This document shows positions 34,961-44,292 of a DNA stretch of 64,000 bases, in pieces. Below the pieces are notes generated by a model. It was not told where the DNA came from, did not search any database, and was given only the letters and a program-made list of their open reading frames with translations. Positions within the stretch are counted from its first letter, which is position 1. Each line of letters opens with the position of its first letter. Both the position numbers and the translations under genes were made by a program. This stretch comes from Pseudomonas sp. Irchel 3E13 (GTDB lineage Bacteria; Pseudomonadota; Gammaproteobacteria; Pseudomonadales; Pseudomonadaceae). The DNA lies in assembly GCF_900187455.1 (NCBI RefSeq), contig NZ_FYDX01000014.1, positions 1-64,000 on the forward strand, in the 5' to 3' direction.

Positions 34961-34972
34961 TGAAACGTTTAA
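34961..34972. promoter_or_regulatory. FruR (Cra) operator in the fruB-fruR intergenic region
   Basis: TGAAACGTTTAA, which reads TTAAACGTTTCA on the other strand, is identical to the operator reported for P. putida FruR/Cra. It lies 120 bases upstream of fruB and 160 bases upstream of fruR. FruR bound here should repress fruBKA until fructose-1-phosphate is present. Confidence 0.85.
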
Positions 34973-35131
34973 TCCATAAATGGAGTGCACGTTACTCGAT
35001 AACCTGCGAACAATGAAGTCCCTTCGTGCCGGACAATTGCGACAATGGTCGTCTGCGCCAAAGGCTCAGGATCGGCGACAATGCGCGGTCAGGCTTCGCA
35101 GCCAGTCCCGGTATATAACAAGGAAAATTCG

Positions 35132-36127
35132 GTGAAACTCAGCGATATAGCCCGTCTGGCCGGTGTCTCCGTGACCACCGCCAGCTACGTGATCAATGGC
35201 AAGGCCGAACAGCAACGCATCAGCAATGCGACCGTGGAACGTGTCCGCGCGGTGGTCGAGGCCCATGGCTTCACCCCCAACCCGCAAGCAGCGGGTCTGC
35301 GCAGCCGGCATACGCGGACACTCGGCTTCATCCTCCCCGACCTGGAAAACCCCAGCTACGCCCGCATCGCCAAGCAGCTTGAACAGGGTGCGCGGGCTCG
35401 CGGCTACCAGTTGCTGATCGCCAGCAGCGACGACCAGCCCGACAGCGAGCGGCAATTGCAGCAACTGTTCCGCGCCCGCCGCTGCGACGCGCTGTTCGTC
35501 GCCAGTTGCCTGCCGCCCAGCGACGACAGCTACCGCGAATTGCAGGACAAAGGCATGCCGATCATCGCCATCGACCGCAGCATGGAGCCGAAGGCGTTCT
35601 GCTCGGTGGTCAGCGACGACCAGCCGGCCAGCCTGCAACTCACCGGCAGCCTGCTGGAACTGGCGCCGTCGAACATCGCCCTGATCGGCGCACGCCCGGA
35701 ACTCAGCGTCAGCCAGGCCCGCGCCAGCGGTTTTGACCAGGCACTGCACGCGTTCACCGGCAAGGTCAGCCAGTACCAGGGCGAGGCGTTCAGCCGCGAA
35801 TGCGGGCGTCAGTTGATGAGCCAGTTGCTCGCCGACCTGGGCCGCCTGCCGGATGCGCTGGTGACCACCTCCTACGTGCTGCTGCAAGGGGTGTTCGACG
35901 TGCTGTCGACCCGCCCGGCCGATTCCCGCACCTTGCACCTGGGCACCTTCGGCGACACCCAGTTGCTCGACTTCCTGCCGCTGCCGGTCAACGCCATGGC
36001 CCAGCAACACGGCCTGATCGCCGAAACCGCGCTGGAACTGGCCCTCGCCGCCATCGAACAGAAGCAGTACCAGCCGGGCATTCACGCGGTAGCGCGGACC
36101 TTCAAGCAGCGGATCTTCAAAGACTGA
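35132..36127 (+). CDS. fruR: Fructose operon repressor FruR (Cra, LacI family)
   Basis: A 331-residue LacI-family regulator. The helix-turn-helix begins at once (KLSDIARLAGVSVTTASYVING), followed by a periplasmic-binding-protein-like effector domain. The GTG at 35132 is chosen because AAGGAAAA precedes it and the family begins with this helix; the frame open from 35045 adds unrelated residues. Divergent from fruBKA, which it should control in response to fructose-1-phosphate. A tatD-like gene begins two bases after its stop. Confidence 0.94.
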   Translation: MKLSDIARLAGVSVTTASYVINGKAEQQRISNATVERVRAVVEAHGFTPNPQAAGLRSRHTRTLGFILPDLENPSYARIAKQLEQGARARGYQLLIASSDDQPDSERQLQQLFRARRCDALFVASCLPPSDDSYRELQDKGMPIIAIDRSMEPKAFCSVVSDDQPASLQLTGSLLELAPSNIALIGARPELSVSQARASGFDQALHAFTGKVSQYQGEAFSRECGRQLMSQLLADLGRLPDALVTTSYVLLQGVFDVLSTRPADSRTLHLGTFGDTQLLDFLPLPVNAMAQQHGLIAETALELALAAIEQKQYQPGIHAVARTFKQRIFKD

Positions 36128-36129
36128 GC

Positions 36130-36909
36130 ATGCGCCTGATCGACACCCACACCCACCTGGACTTCCCCGACTTCGACGCCGACCGCCGCGAGCTGCTGGC
36201 GGCGGCCGAAGCGGCCGGGGTCGAGCGGATGGTGGTGCTGGGGGTCTTCGAGGCCAACTGGCAACGGGTGTGGGATCTGGTCAAGGCCGAGCCATCGCTG
36301 TACGCGGCGTTCGGCCTGCACCCGGTGTACCTCGACGCGCACACGCCGCAGCACCTGACCGCGCTGGGCGACTGGCTGAGCCGCCTGCGCGGCGATCCGC
36401 AACTCTGCGCCGTGGGCGAATTCGGCCTGGATTACTACCTGGCGGAGCTGGACCGCGAGCGCCAGCAGGCGCTGTTCGAGGCGCAACTGCAATTGGCGGT
36501 GGATTTCGATCTGCCGGCGTTGCTGCATGTGCGCCGCAGCCATGCAGCGGTGATCGCCACGCTCAAACGCTTCAAGCTGCCGCGGGGCGGGATCATCCAT
36601 GCCTTTGCCGGCAGCTACGAAGAAGCGCGGGAATACATCCGCCTTGGCTTCAAGCTCGGCCTCGGCGGCGCCGCCACCTGGCCGCAGGCGCTGCGGCTGC
36701 ACAAGGTGCTGCCGCGTTTGCCGCTGGACAGTGTGGTGCTGGAAACCGATGCGCCGGACATGGCGCCAGCGATGTTTCCGGGGATCAGGAACAGTCCGGT
36801 GCATTTGCCGGAGATTGCGGCGGCGCTGGCGGGGATCATGGGGATTGGGGTGGAGGTACTGGCGGAGGCTAGTAGCCGCAATGCCTGTGAGATGTTTGGC
36901 TGGGATTAA
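36130..36909 (+). CDS. TatD-family metal-dependent hydrolase
   Basis: A 259-residue TIM-barrel hydrolase with metal ligands DTHTHLDF at the N-terminus, GEFGLDYY, the His of LHVRRSH and the ETDAPD signature near 205. TatD proteins are 3'-exonucleases acting in DNA or RNA repair, though this branch (YjjV-like) is less studied. It begins two bases after fruR and is probably co-transcribed with it. Confidence 0.9.
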   Translation: MRLIDTHTHLDFPDFDADRRELLAAAEAAGVERMVVLGVFEANWQRVWDLVKAEPSLYAAFGLHPVYLDAHTPQHLTALGDWLSRLRGDPQLCAVGEFGLDYYLAELDRERQQALFEAQLQLAVDFDLPALLHVRRSHAAVIATLKRFKLPRGGIIHAFAGSYEEAREYIRLGFKLGLGGAATWPQALRLHKVLPRLPLDSVVLETDAPDMAPAMFPGIRNSPVHLPEIAAALAGIMGIGVEVLAEASSRNACEMFGWD

Positions 36910-36916
36910 GGGCCCT

Positions 36917-36951
36917 ATCGCTGCGGTTCGGCGTCCCGACAAGCCAGCGAT
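36917..36951. repeat. REP-like element (CGGTTCGGCG type)
   Basis: Short arms ATCGCTG/CAGCGAT enclose CGGTTCGGCGTCCCGACAAG. Related sequence recurs near 52383 and inside the doublet at 56861-56951. It lies in the gap between convergent genes. Confidence 0.6.
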
Positions 36952-36963
36952 GAGCCTTTCGAA

Positions 36964-38994
36964 CTAAACCCTGAACGCCCCGATCAACTGCTTCAACTCC
37001 ATCACCTGCGCACTCAACTGCCGGCTTGCATCCTCGGTCTGATGCGCGCCCTGGGTGGTGTGCTCCGCCGCGCGGTTGATCTGCACGATGTTCTGGTCGA
37101 TGTCATGGGCCACCGCGGTCTGCTGCTCCACCGCCGCGGCGATCTGCTGGTTCTGGTCGACGATCATGCCGATCGCGCCGAGAATATTTTCCAGCGCCTG
37201 TTGCACCTGCTGCGACTGACTCACCGTCCCCGCCGCCATCTGGTGGCTGCTGTCCATCGCCCGCACCGCCGCACCAACGCCGTTTTGCAGGCGCGAGATC
37301 ATTTCGTCGATTTCACCGGTGGACTGTTGGGTGCGCTTGGCCAGCGTGCGCACTTCGTCCGCCACCACTGCGAAGCCCCGGCCCTGCTCGCCAGCCCGCG
37401 CCGCTTCGATAGCCGCGTTGAGCGCCAGCAGGTTGGTTTGCTCGGCGATGCTCTTGATCACTTCCAGCACCCGGCTGATGGCCTGGCTGTCGCTGACCAA
37501 CTGGTTGATCACCGCCACCGACTGATCGATCTCCGCCGCGAGCCCGGCAATGCTGCCCTGCTGCGACTCGACCAGGCCACGGCCAGTGACCGTCTCCTGG
37601 TTGACGCTGTGGGCGCTGCTCACCGCCGCCGCCGCGCTGCGCGCAACTTCCTGGGCGGTGGCGGACATCTGGTTCATCGCCGTGGCGACCTGCTCGATCT
37701 GCCCGCGCTGGCCACTCACCGCCTGGTTGCTGCGTGACGACACCACATGCACCTGCTCGGCCTGGCGCTCGACTTCGCTGACGGTCTGGCCGACGCGCTC
37801 GATCAGGTCATGGATGCGCCGCACCGTGCCGTTGAACACCTGGCCCAGTTCCCCCAGTTCGTCACGGCTCTGGGCCTGGAAGCTGACCGTCATGTCGCCG
37901 GCCGCGACTTTGTCCATCACCGCGCCGAGGCTGCTCAGGGTGTTGCGGGTCGAGGCATAGAAACCGCTGTAGAGGTAGACAATCAGCAGGAACACCGTGG
38001 CCAGCGCCGCCACCAGCAGAATCATGTGGCTGCGGTATTCGCCCAGGCGCTGCTGCAACTGCTGGTCGAGAAAGGCCACGGTGGCGTCGTTCAGTTCGTA
38101 GGTGCGAGCCATCAGGTCGCTGGTCTGCTGATAAAAGCTCGTCCACGGCGCATCGAGGGTTTCGGCCACCACCACCTGGCTTTCGAACAGCTCGCTGGCC
38201 TGTTTCAGCGAGGCCTGGCTGCTGGCGGCCAGAGCACCCAAGCGGGCCTGCGCCTGCGAGTCGCCGGCCAGTGCGTCCTGAATCTTGAGGGCGTAGTCGG
38301 CGGCGAGTTTTTCGAGTTGCTGCAGCAGGTCTTCGAAGCGGGTGCTGGCGGTGGAGTTGATAAAGCCCTGGCCCAGCGAATAAGAGCCCATGGCCCGGCC
38401 TTCACCGAGCATCTGGGTGACTTGCGGGGTCACCGTGGTGACCAGTTCGCTCAGTTGGCGCATGGCGCTGTCGTCGTCCTGACTCAGGCCCGACTGGCTG
38501 GCGACTACACGTGGCAGGGTCTGGGCCTGGGATTGCAGCTTGTCGAACAGGGCGACCTGCGCCTGCAGCGAGCTTTCGGCCTGGGCGGCCGTCAGGGCGC
38601 TGGCCAGTTCGTCGCGTTTGCTGGTGAATGCCTTGGCCAGCGCTTCGTCGGTGCTCACCGGCTGCAGCGCGGCGAGCCGCGCCTGGGCTTGCTGGCCCAG
38701 CGTGGCGATGCGTGCCTCGATGTCCTCGGCCTTGCCCGCCTGACCAAGCACGGCGTTGATCTGCACGAGGTTGCCGAGGGTTTCCAGATCGGCGCGCAGG
38801 GCGAGGCTGCCGCGCAGCAGATCAAGGCTCTGCAGTTCAACGCGGGTCGCATGGAATTTGGCGTAGGAATCGCTGACCAGATAGAAGTTGGTCACGAGCA
38901 TGGGCAGGAAGAACATGACGCTTATCAGACTGAACTTCATCCCGAAGCTCAGGCGATTCATCAACGCAACGGCCGGACGGAGCAGGCTCTTCAC
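36964..38994 (-). CDS. Methyl-accepting chemotaxis protein with large periplasmic sensor
   Basis: A 676-residue receptor. Transmembrane helices lie at about 20-40 and 325-350 and flank a long, mostly helical periplasmic domain (about 285 residues, rich in Ala/Gln/Ser). HAMP and the cytoplasmic signalling domain with the tip EQTNLLALNAAIEAARAG follow. The all-helical sensor suggests a four-helix or helical-bimodular ligand domain. Ligand unknown. It has no che genes beside it. Confidence 0.92.
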   Translation of the reverse strand: MKSLLRPAVALMNRLSFGMKFSLISVMFFLPMLVTNFYLVSDSYAKFHATRVELQSLDLLRGSLALRADLETLGNLVQINAVLGQAGKAEDIEARIATLGQQAQARLAALQPVSTDEALAKAFTSKRDELASALTAAQAESSLQAQVALFDKLQSQAQTLPRVVASQSGLSQDDDSAMRQLSELVTTVTPQVTQMLGEGRAMGSYSLGQGFINSTASTRFEDLLQQLEKLAADYALKIQDALAGDSQAQARLGALAASSQASLKQASELFESQVVVAETLDAPWTSFYQQTSDLMARTYELNDATVAFLDQQLQQRLGEYRSHMILLVAALATVFLLIVYLYSGFYASTRNTLSSLGAVMDKVAAGDMTVSFQAQSRDELGELGQVFNGTVRRIHDLIERVGQTVSEVERQAEQVHVVSSRSNQAVSGQRGQIEQVATAMNQMSATAQEVARSAAAAVSSAHSVNQETVTGRGLVESQQGSIAGLAAEIDQSVAVINQLVSDSQAISRVLEVIKSIAEQTNLLALNAAIEAARAGEQGRGFAVVADEVRTLAKRTQQSTGEIDEMISRLQNGVGAAVRAMDSSHQMAAGTVSQSQQVQQALENILGAIGMIVDQNQQIAAAVEQQTAVAHDIDQNIVQINRAAEHTTQGAHQTEDASRQLSAQVMELKQLIGAFRV

Positions 38995-39153
38995 TGGGCG
39001 TCTCCTTCGATTTCTTATTGTTGTCTGGCGCTATGGCAGATAGCCATTTACCGCGCTTATGCAACTGTATAGCGCATATCGAAGAAGAGGTTTGTAACTT
39101 AAGGTAAAGCGACTAGCGGGTCATTATTGGGACCAGGAGCCGCATTAGAGACC

Positions 39154-39217
39154 ATCGCGAGCAAGCTCGCTCCTACAGCGTGTTCGTAATCTCTGTAGGA
39201 GCGAGCTTGCTCGCGAT
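39154..39217. repeat. REP doublet (inverted pair)
   Basis: Perfect 25-bp arms 39154-39178 and 39193-39217, core GAGCGAGCTTGCTCGC, separated by 14 bases. It lies between the chemoreceptor start region and the 3' end of ampE, and may end ampE transcripts. Confidence 0.88.
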
Positions 39218-39244
39218 TGGCCGAAAATCGCCCCCCGAAAAGCC

Positions 39245-40078
39245 TCACCCCAACACTGTCCACAAGGCAAAAAACGCATACCACAGCACCGCCGAACGCA
39301 GCAGCAACTCCCACAGATGATCCAGCCCCGCCAACCCTTCCGCGCCCACCGGCGCAGTGGCGGGCAGTTCTGCGGCAGCATGGCCAGCCATGTTGATCAG
39401 CCGTGGCGCGGCGATATGCCAGTTGAGCAGTTCGGGCAACATCACCCGGCTGACCGCGACAAAATTGCCCACCAGCGCAAAGCTCGCCGCCAACACCCGC
39501 ACCGGCGCCCAGTCGAATGCGTGGCGCAGTTGCCGGGCGCGCTCCTGCAAGGCCGGGTTTTTCGCGTTGTCAGTAGCCAGCGCCAGTAACCGGTAGGCCA
39601 GCGCGGCAGCCGGCCCCAGCAGCACATACCAGAAGATCACCGCGAAAAAGCTCTGGCAGGCGTCCCAGAGCAGGTGGCCCTGAACCTTGTGCAGCAAGCT
39701 GTTTTCGTCGTCGGCGATCACCTTCAGGTCGCGCTCGGCCACATGCACCGCGGCCTGTTCGTCACCACGGCGCCAGGCATCGCGGAACGGACCGAGCGAC
39801 CCTTTCACATCACCCCGGCCCAGGCTGTAGATCAGCACCAGCACATGCACCGGCAAGGCCAGCAGTCCGTAAGCCACCGGTTCCAGCACATGCAGCAGCA
39901 GCGCCAGCAGCGCCACCGGCAACAGCACGAGAATCGCCAGGATCCACCAGGGATGGGTCTTGCCGGTGCGCTCCAGACGCGCCAGTTCAGTCAGGAAAAA
40001 GCCGTCACGTTGCAGGCGTGCGCGCAGGGCGGAGAACTTCTCCACCCACAGCACCAGCAACAACACCAGGAAATTCAT
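39245..40078 (-). CDS. ampE: AmpE, inner-membrane regulatory protein
   Basis: A 277-residue membrane protein with about four hydrophobic segments, an N-terminal MNFLVLLLVLWVEKF and the loop GDEQAAV-VAERDL. AmpE is linked to beta-lactamase regulation through its partner AmpD, but its own activity is unclear. It begins two bases after the ampD stop, so the two form an operon. Confidence 0.88.
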   Translation of the reverse strand: MNFLVLLLVLWVEKFSALRARLQRDGFFLTELARLERTGKTHPWWILAILVLLPVALLALLLHVLEPVAYGLLALPVHVLVLIYSLGRGDVKGSLGPFRDAWRRGDEQAAVHVAERDLKVIADDENSLLHKVQGHLLWDACQSFFAVIFWYVLLGPAAALAYRLLALATDNAKNPALQERARQLRHAFDWAPVRVLAASFALVGNFVAVSRVMLPELLNWHIAAPRLINMAGHAAAELPATAPVGAEGLAGLDHLWELLLRSAVLWYAFFALWTVLG

Positions 40079-40080
40079 GC

Positions 40081-40641
40081 TCAGTCCTCCTTGTCACACA
40101 GGGCAGCGCGGTAGCGCGCCCAGTCGAACGCCGGGCCGGGATCGGTCTTGCGTCCGGGGGCGATATCGCTATGGCCCTGGATACCCTCGCCATCGAGGGC
40201 CGGCCAGGCCGCGCGCAATTGCCGGGTCACCTGCTCCAGCGCGCGGTATTGGGCATCGGTGAACGGCAGCTCGTCGGTGCCCTCCAGTTCGATGCCGATG
40301 GAAAAGTCGTTGCAGCCTTCACGCTCGCCGAAACGCGAGATGCCGGCATGCCAGGCACGGTCGAGACACGACACGAACTGGGTGACATGGCCGTCGCGCT
40401 CGATCAGAAAATGCGCCGACACGCGCAGGTCCTTGATGGTCTCGAAAAACGGATGCTCGCAAGGATCGAGGCAGTTCTGGAAGAACGCCTGGACCTTGCC
40501 GGTGGCGAACTGCGCGGGCGGCAGGCTGATGTTGTGGATCACCAGCAGGGCGATCGCCTCGCCGTCGGGGCGCGCATTGAAATTGGGGGAAGGGCAATGG
40601 GTGACACCAGCAAACCAGCCTGTAGTGCGATCCAACTGCAT
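40081..40641 (-). CDS. ampD: 1,6-anhydro-N-acetylmuramyl-L-alanine amidase AmpD
   Basis: A 186-residue cytosolic zinc amidase that cleaves anhydro-muropeptides during peptidoglycan recycling and so keeps the AmpR-controlled beta-lactamase low. Zinc ligands are visible: His36 (VIHNIS), His157 and Asp167 (GHSDIAPGRKTDPG). The ATG at 40641 gives the usual AmpD N-terminus (MQLDRTTGWF); the frame upstream to 40845 reads into the neighbour. Together with ampE, DUF1631 and nadC it resembles the P. aeruginosa PA4521-4524 block. Confidence 0.95.
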   Translation of the reverse strand: MQLDRTTGWFAGVTHCPSPNFNARPDGEAIALLVIHNISLPPAQFATGKVQAFFQNCLDPCEHPFFETIKDLRVSAHFLIERDGHVTQFVSCLDRAWHAGISRFGEREGCNDFSIGIELEGTDELPFTDAQYRALEQVTRQLRAAWPALDGEGIQGHSDIAPGRKTDPGPAFDWARYRAALCDKED

Positions 40642-40721
40642 AAAAAGTCCTGAAACACGAGGGCACCGCGCAAGTATGCCCCTAGCGGCAGCGTCTGTAT
40701 CGTTAAAAAGTGGGTGATGGC

Positions 40722-42911
40722 TCAGTGCCGACGGCCCTGTAACTGGCTGACCACCGAGTCCAGCGCACGGTCGAACAGCAGGCTGTCGTCCAGCAGCGTC
40801 ACTTCGCCGCGCTGCAGCGCCACCGCCAAGCCAACGGCGGTCCACTCGCGGACTTTCAGGCCAGTACGGTTGACGAAGACATAGCGGTCGCTGTCGTCAA
40901 ACAGGGCGATCAGCTTGCAGCGCAGCGGCTCGCCTTCGTCGTCGAGTTCGATCCAGGTGCCCGCTTGCAGTTGGCCGACCCGCAGCAGCGCCGGGTCGTC
41001 CTCGGCGAGGTGCGCGTCGCTGTCGCCCGACGACCAGTCTTCAGGCCCGCGCAGATTGAGTTCATCGCGCACCAGCACCCGCGCGGTGGCCTCTGTTGCG
41101 TCGCCCTGCCCGCCCGACGGGTCGAAGGCGCTGAGGTGGAGAACCTCCAGGCAGGCGAAGAATTCGCTGGTGGCGAACGGATCGAACGCCGCTCCACCCA
41201 GCCCCTCGCGCAGCGCCTTGAGCAAGCCGGGCACCCGCTCCAGCAAGCGCGCGCGGTCGTCGGCGTGCGCCAGCGGGCCAACGCTCCACAGCAGTTCATC
41301 CATGGTCATCAGGGCCTCGCGCCACGGCATCGAGTCCTCGCCGTGCTTGAGCCAGGCCAGCAACAGCACCTGGCTCCAGGCATCTTCCAGCACCTGCACC
41401 ACAATCCGCGGCAGGTACTGGCCCTGCAGGCGCGTGTTCAGTTCCTGCTGCACCCGACGCCGGGCCTGCTCGGTGCGAGTCCGGCCTTCCTCGGCATCGC
41501 GGGTGCGCTGCTCCAGCAACTCGCTGCGCCGGCGCTCGTCGGTGTTGAAGGCGAGGAAGTCGTTGAGCAACTCCGTGAAGATCGCCGGGTCATCGTTGAA
41601 GTCGTCCAGCAGCCGCTGCACCAGCATTTCCACGCGCTGATAGAGGCTATCGCGCTGGTAGTCGTCGCGTTTGTCCCAGCCCATCGCGGCGTCGGCCACT
41701 TCATTGAGCAGCCGCCGCGCCGGGTGCGTGGCGCGGCTGAAGAAGCGCTTGTCCAGCAGCGCCACCTTGAGCAGGGGGATTTGCAGGCGAGCGATCAGCA
41801 CCCGCAGCGAGCGCGGCAGGTTGCGGTCGGTGAGGATGAAGTCGAAGAGCATGGCGATCAGGTTGATCACGTCTTCGTCGCCCGCCTCGATCTGCCGTCC
41901 CTGCCCGCTCTGCACGCTGAGCCGGGTCAGCAGTTGTTCGAGGTGATGGCGCAGGTCGAAGTCTTCCGCCTCCAGCTCGGCGGGCACGTACTGTTGCAGA
42001 TGGGTCAACAGCCGCAGCAGGTCGCGGCTGTTGATCGGCCGCGGCGGCAGTCCGGCCGCGCGACGCGGCGCCAGACGCCCGCGCTCGGGCGACAGCAGGG
42101 TCTGCAAGGACGAGAACACGGCCTGGGTGTTGGCATCGACCTCACCGGCCGGATTGTCCGTCTCATTGGCCGGGGCCCGCGTCTCCAGCACCGCGTGGTC
42201 CTGGGCGCGGCGCCGTGGTAGGGCCTTGAGTTCAGGGAGGATGCCGGTGGCGATCAATAACTGGTTGGCCTCGCCGTACAACTGGTCGGCCTCGCGCAGC
42301 ACATAGCGCTCGAACAGCTTGAGCAGGATCAGCTTGACCTTGATCCCCACGCCAAGGCTGCGCCCGGCACGCAGAAAGTATTCACACAGCAGGGTCGGGC
42401 CCAGCGGGTTGTTGCGGTCGTTGAGCGGCTGCTCCAGCAGGCTGTTCAAGCGCAGGGTCAACTGGCCCAGGGCAACACCGTCCCGGGCCAGCACCCGGGC
42501 GACCATGGCGTCCACCGCCACCGTCCGCTCAAGCTCGTCGCGGGCGACCAGGCTCAGGGTGTCGTGGGCCGAGGTGCGCGCCGGCAGCGCGGCCAGCGGA
42601 TCGCCGTGGCCAACTTCCATGAAGGCGGCATAGAAGCTGTCGAGAAAACCGCGCTCGATGCTGTTGCGCTTGTGGCGCAGGTCGCGCATGGCTTCGAAAA
42701 GCAGGTTCTGATCCTTGCTGCTGGCGGCCTTGTCGGCCATCTCGAACAGGGTGTCGTCGGCGTTGTCGAACAACGCCTGCAGCGCCAGGCGCAATTGCAG
42801 CGCGGCCTTGTCACGCACATGCAGGAGGGCGACCGGCAGACGAGCGAGTGGCGCAGGCGACGCCTGGCTGGCGGCGCTTCGGAACAGCAGCACCTTCCCG
42901 TCTTTAGGCAT
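40722..42911 (-). CDS. DUF1631 family protein
   Basis: A 729-residue, largely helical cytoplasmic protein with Arg- and Glu-rich segments (about 440-500) and no transmembrane segment. It matches the DUF1631 family by length and by its place between ampD and nadC, as in P. aeruginosa PA4523. The C-terminal 120 residues (VGQLQAGTWIELDDEGEPLRC) look like a PilZ-type beta domain, but the RxxxR motif is not clear. Function unknown. Confidence 0.82.
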   Translation of the reverse strand: MPKDGKVLLFRSAASQASPAPLARLPVALLHVRDKAALQLRLALQALFDNADDTLFEMADKAASSKDQNLLFEAMRDLRHKRNSIERGFLDSFYAAFMEVGHGDPLAALPARTSAHDTLSLVARDELERTVAVDAMVARVLARDGVALGQLTLRLNSLLEQPLNDRNNPLGPTLLCEYFLRAGRSLGVGIKVKLILLKLFERYVLREADQLYGEANQLLIATGILPELKALPRRRAQDHAVLETRAPANETDNPAGEVDANTQAVFSSLQTLLSPERGRLAPRRAAGLPPRPINSRDLLRLLTHLQQYVPAELEAEDFDLRHHLEQLLTRLSVQSGQGRQIEAGDEDVINLIAMLFDFILTDRNLPRSLRVLIARLQIPLLKVALLDKRFFSRATHPARRLLNEVADAAMGWDKRDDYQRDSLYQRVEMLVQRLLDDFNDDPAIFTELLNDFLAFNTDERRRSELLEQRTRDAEEGRTRTEQARRRVQQELNTRLQGQYLPRIVVQVLEDAWSQVLLLAWLKHGEDSMPWREALMTMDELLWSVGPLAHADDRARLLERVPGLLKALREGLGGAAFDPFATSEFFACLEVLHLSAFDPSGGQGDATEATARVLVRDELNLRGPEDWSSGDSDAHLAEDDPALLRVGQLQAGTWIELDDEGEPLRCKLIALFDDSDRYVFVNRTGLKVREWTAVGLAVALQRGEVTLLDDSLLFDRALDSVVSQLQGRRH

Positions 42912-43132
42912 CCCGGACTCCTTGCAAGGTGGATTTGGATAATCGTCAAAGCCATGACGCCAAATATTAGGCGCGCATTATCTTGAAAAGTTTCCCCGTC
43001 CGCCAGTGATTGACAGGCGCGACATCAGCCATCTGTAGACCCGGTCACGGCGTGAAAGGCTCAACCCTCCCGACCAAAGGCGCGCCACGCCGCCGCCGTC
43101 GCCGTTTGCTGCACGCGCCACCCGGCCTGCCC

Positions 43133-43138
43133 TATAAT
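43133..43138 (+). promoter_or_regulatory. Consensus -10 hexamer of the nadC promoter
   Basis: TATAAT lies 27 bases before the nadC ATG, giving a leader of about 20 bases. No good -35 hexamer is found 16-18 bases upstream. Confidence 0.45.
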
Positions 43139-43165
43139 CCCGCCACTTAGCTTGTGGAGCCTGTC

Positions 43166-44014
43166 ATGCCGAACCTACGCCTCGCCGATCTGACTGCCGA
43201 AATCGAAGCCAACGTGCGCCGCGCGTTGCTGGAAGACGTCGGCAACGGCGATATCACCGCCCAGTTGATCCCCGCTGAACGTCTGGCCAAGGCCACCATC
43301 ATTACCCGCGAAGACTGCGTCATCGCCGGTACGGCGTGGGTCGATGCGGTCTTTCGCCAACTCGATCCGCGGGTCGCGGTGCATTGGCAGGTCCAGGACG
43401 GCGAGCGTGCCCTCGCCAACCAGGCACTGTTCCATCTGGAAGGCCCGGCCCGCTCGCTGCTGACCGGCGAGCGCAGCGCGCTGAACTTCCTGCAACTGCT
43501 GTCCGGCGTGGCGACCCATGCCCAGTCGCTGGCCGACAAAGTCGCCGATACCCAAGTGCGTCTGCTCGACACCCGCAAGACCCTGCCCGGCCTGCGCCTG
43601 GCGCAGAAATACGCCGTCACCTGCGGTGGCTGCCACAACCACCGCATCGGCCTGTTCGATGCCTTCCTGATCAAGGAAAACCACATCGCCGCCAGCGGCG
43701 GCATCGCCGAAGCGATCACCGCGGCGCGGCGCATCGCCCCGGGCAAGCCGGTGGAAGTCGAAGTGGAAAGCCTGGACGAACTGCAACAAGCGCTGGCGGC
43801 GGGTGCCGACATCATCATGCTCGACGAACTGAGCCTCGATGAAATGCGCGAGGCCGTGCGCCTGACCGCCGGCCGCGCCAAGCTGGAAGCCAGCGGCGGC
43901 GTCAACGAAAGCACCCTGCGGGTGATCGCCGAAACCGGCGTGGACTACATCTCCATTGGCGCCATGACCAAGGATGTGAAGGCGGTGGATCTGTCGATGC
44001 GGTTGAGCCTGTAA
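43166..44014 (+). CDS. nadC: Nicotinate-nucleotide pyrophosphorylase (carboxylating)
   Basis: A 282-residue quinolinate phosphoribosyltransferase that makes nicotinate mononucleotide from quinolinate and PRPP in NAD synthesis. Motifs DTRKTLPGLR, GGCHNHRIGL and EASGGV are intact. The ATG at 43166 is preferred to a GTG four codons earlier because it gives the family N-terminus. Confidence 0.96.
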   Translation: MPNLRLADLTAEIEANVRRALLEDVGNGDITAQLIPAERLAKATIITREDCVIAGTAWVDAVFRQLDPRVAVHWQVQDGERALANQALFHLEGPARSLLTGERSALNFLQLLSGVATHAQSLADKVADTQVRLLDTRKTLPGLRLAQKYAVTCGGCHNHRIGLFDAFLIKENHIAASGGIAEAITAARRIAPGKPVEVEVESLDELQQALAAGADIIMLDELSLDEMREAVRLTAGRAKLEASGGVNESTLRVIAETGVDYISIGAMTKDVKAVDLSMRLSL

Positions 44015-44031
44015 TCCATCCCGGAATTCCC

Positions 44032-44066
44032 CCCTGTGGGAAGCTGGCTTGCCAGCTCCCATAGGG
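44032..44066. repeat. REP-type palindrome (AGCTGGC-tt-GCCAGCT)
   Basis: Arms CCCTGTGGGAAGCTGGC and GCCAGCTCCCATAGGG pair except for a bulge and one mismatch. It is related to 13941-13974 and lies 17 bases after nadC. Confidence 0.8.
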
Positions 44067-44197
44067 TTCTCCATGCCTGCCCTCCCCCATGTCGTAATCC
44101 GACAGCCCCGGGACGCAACCGGGTCAATTCCCCCGCAACCGCTCAAGGAAAGGTATTCCCGCCGGAACGCCTGACCCGGCCCACGACAACACGCGTA

Positions 44198-44266
44198 GAG
44201 GCACGTCCCTTGAAGCGGCTTCATCAGATTCCCTAACGCTTCGCGGCGTCGCTTCGTCTCTGCCTC
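44198..44266 (+). promoter_or_regulatory. Candidate structured leader or operator upstream of the permease gene
   Basis: Nested arms are visible: outer GAGGCA (44198-44203) with TGCCTC (44261-44266), inner GAAGCG (44212-44217) with CGCTTC (44237-44242). The same stretch holds the near-perfect DNA palindrome TGAAGCGGCTTCA (44211-44223). The region ends 26 bases before the start codon. It may be a leader RNA or a regulator site; no known riboswitch was recognised. Confidence 0.3.
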
Positions 44267-44292
44267 CAATAATCCCTTCAAAAGAGCAGAGT

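Noticed and set aside
42912..43165. Gap between the DUF1631 gene and nadC, examined for an RNA gene
   Set aside because: Apart from a TATAAT hexamer there is no tRNA-like cloverleaf, strong hairpin or T-run. It looks like a plain divergent promoter region.
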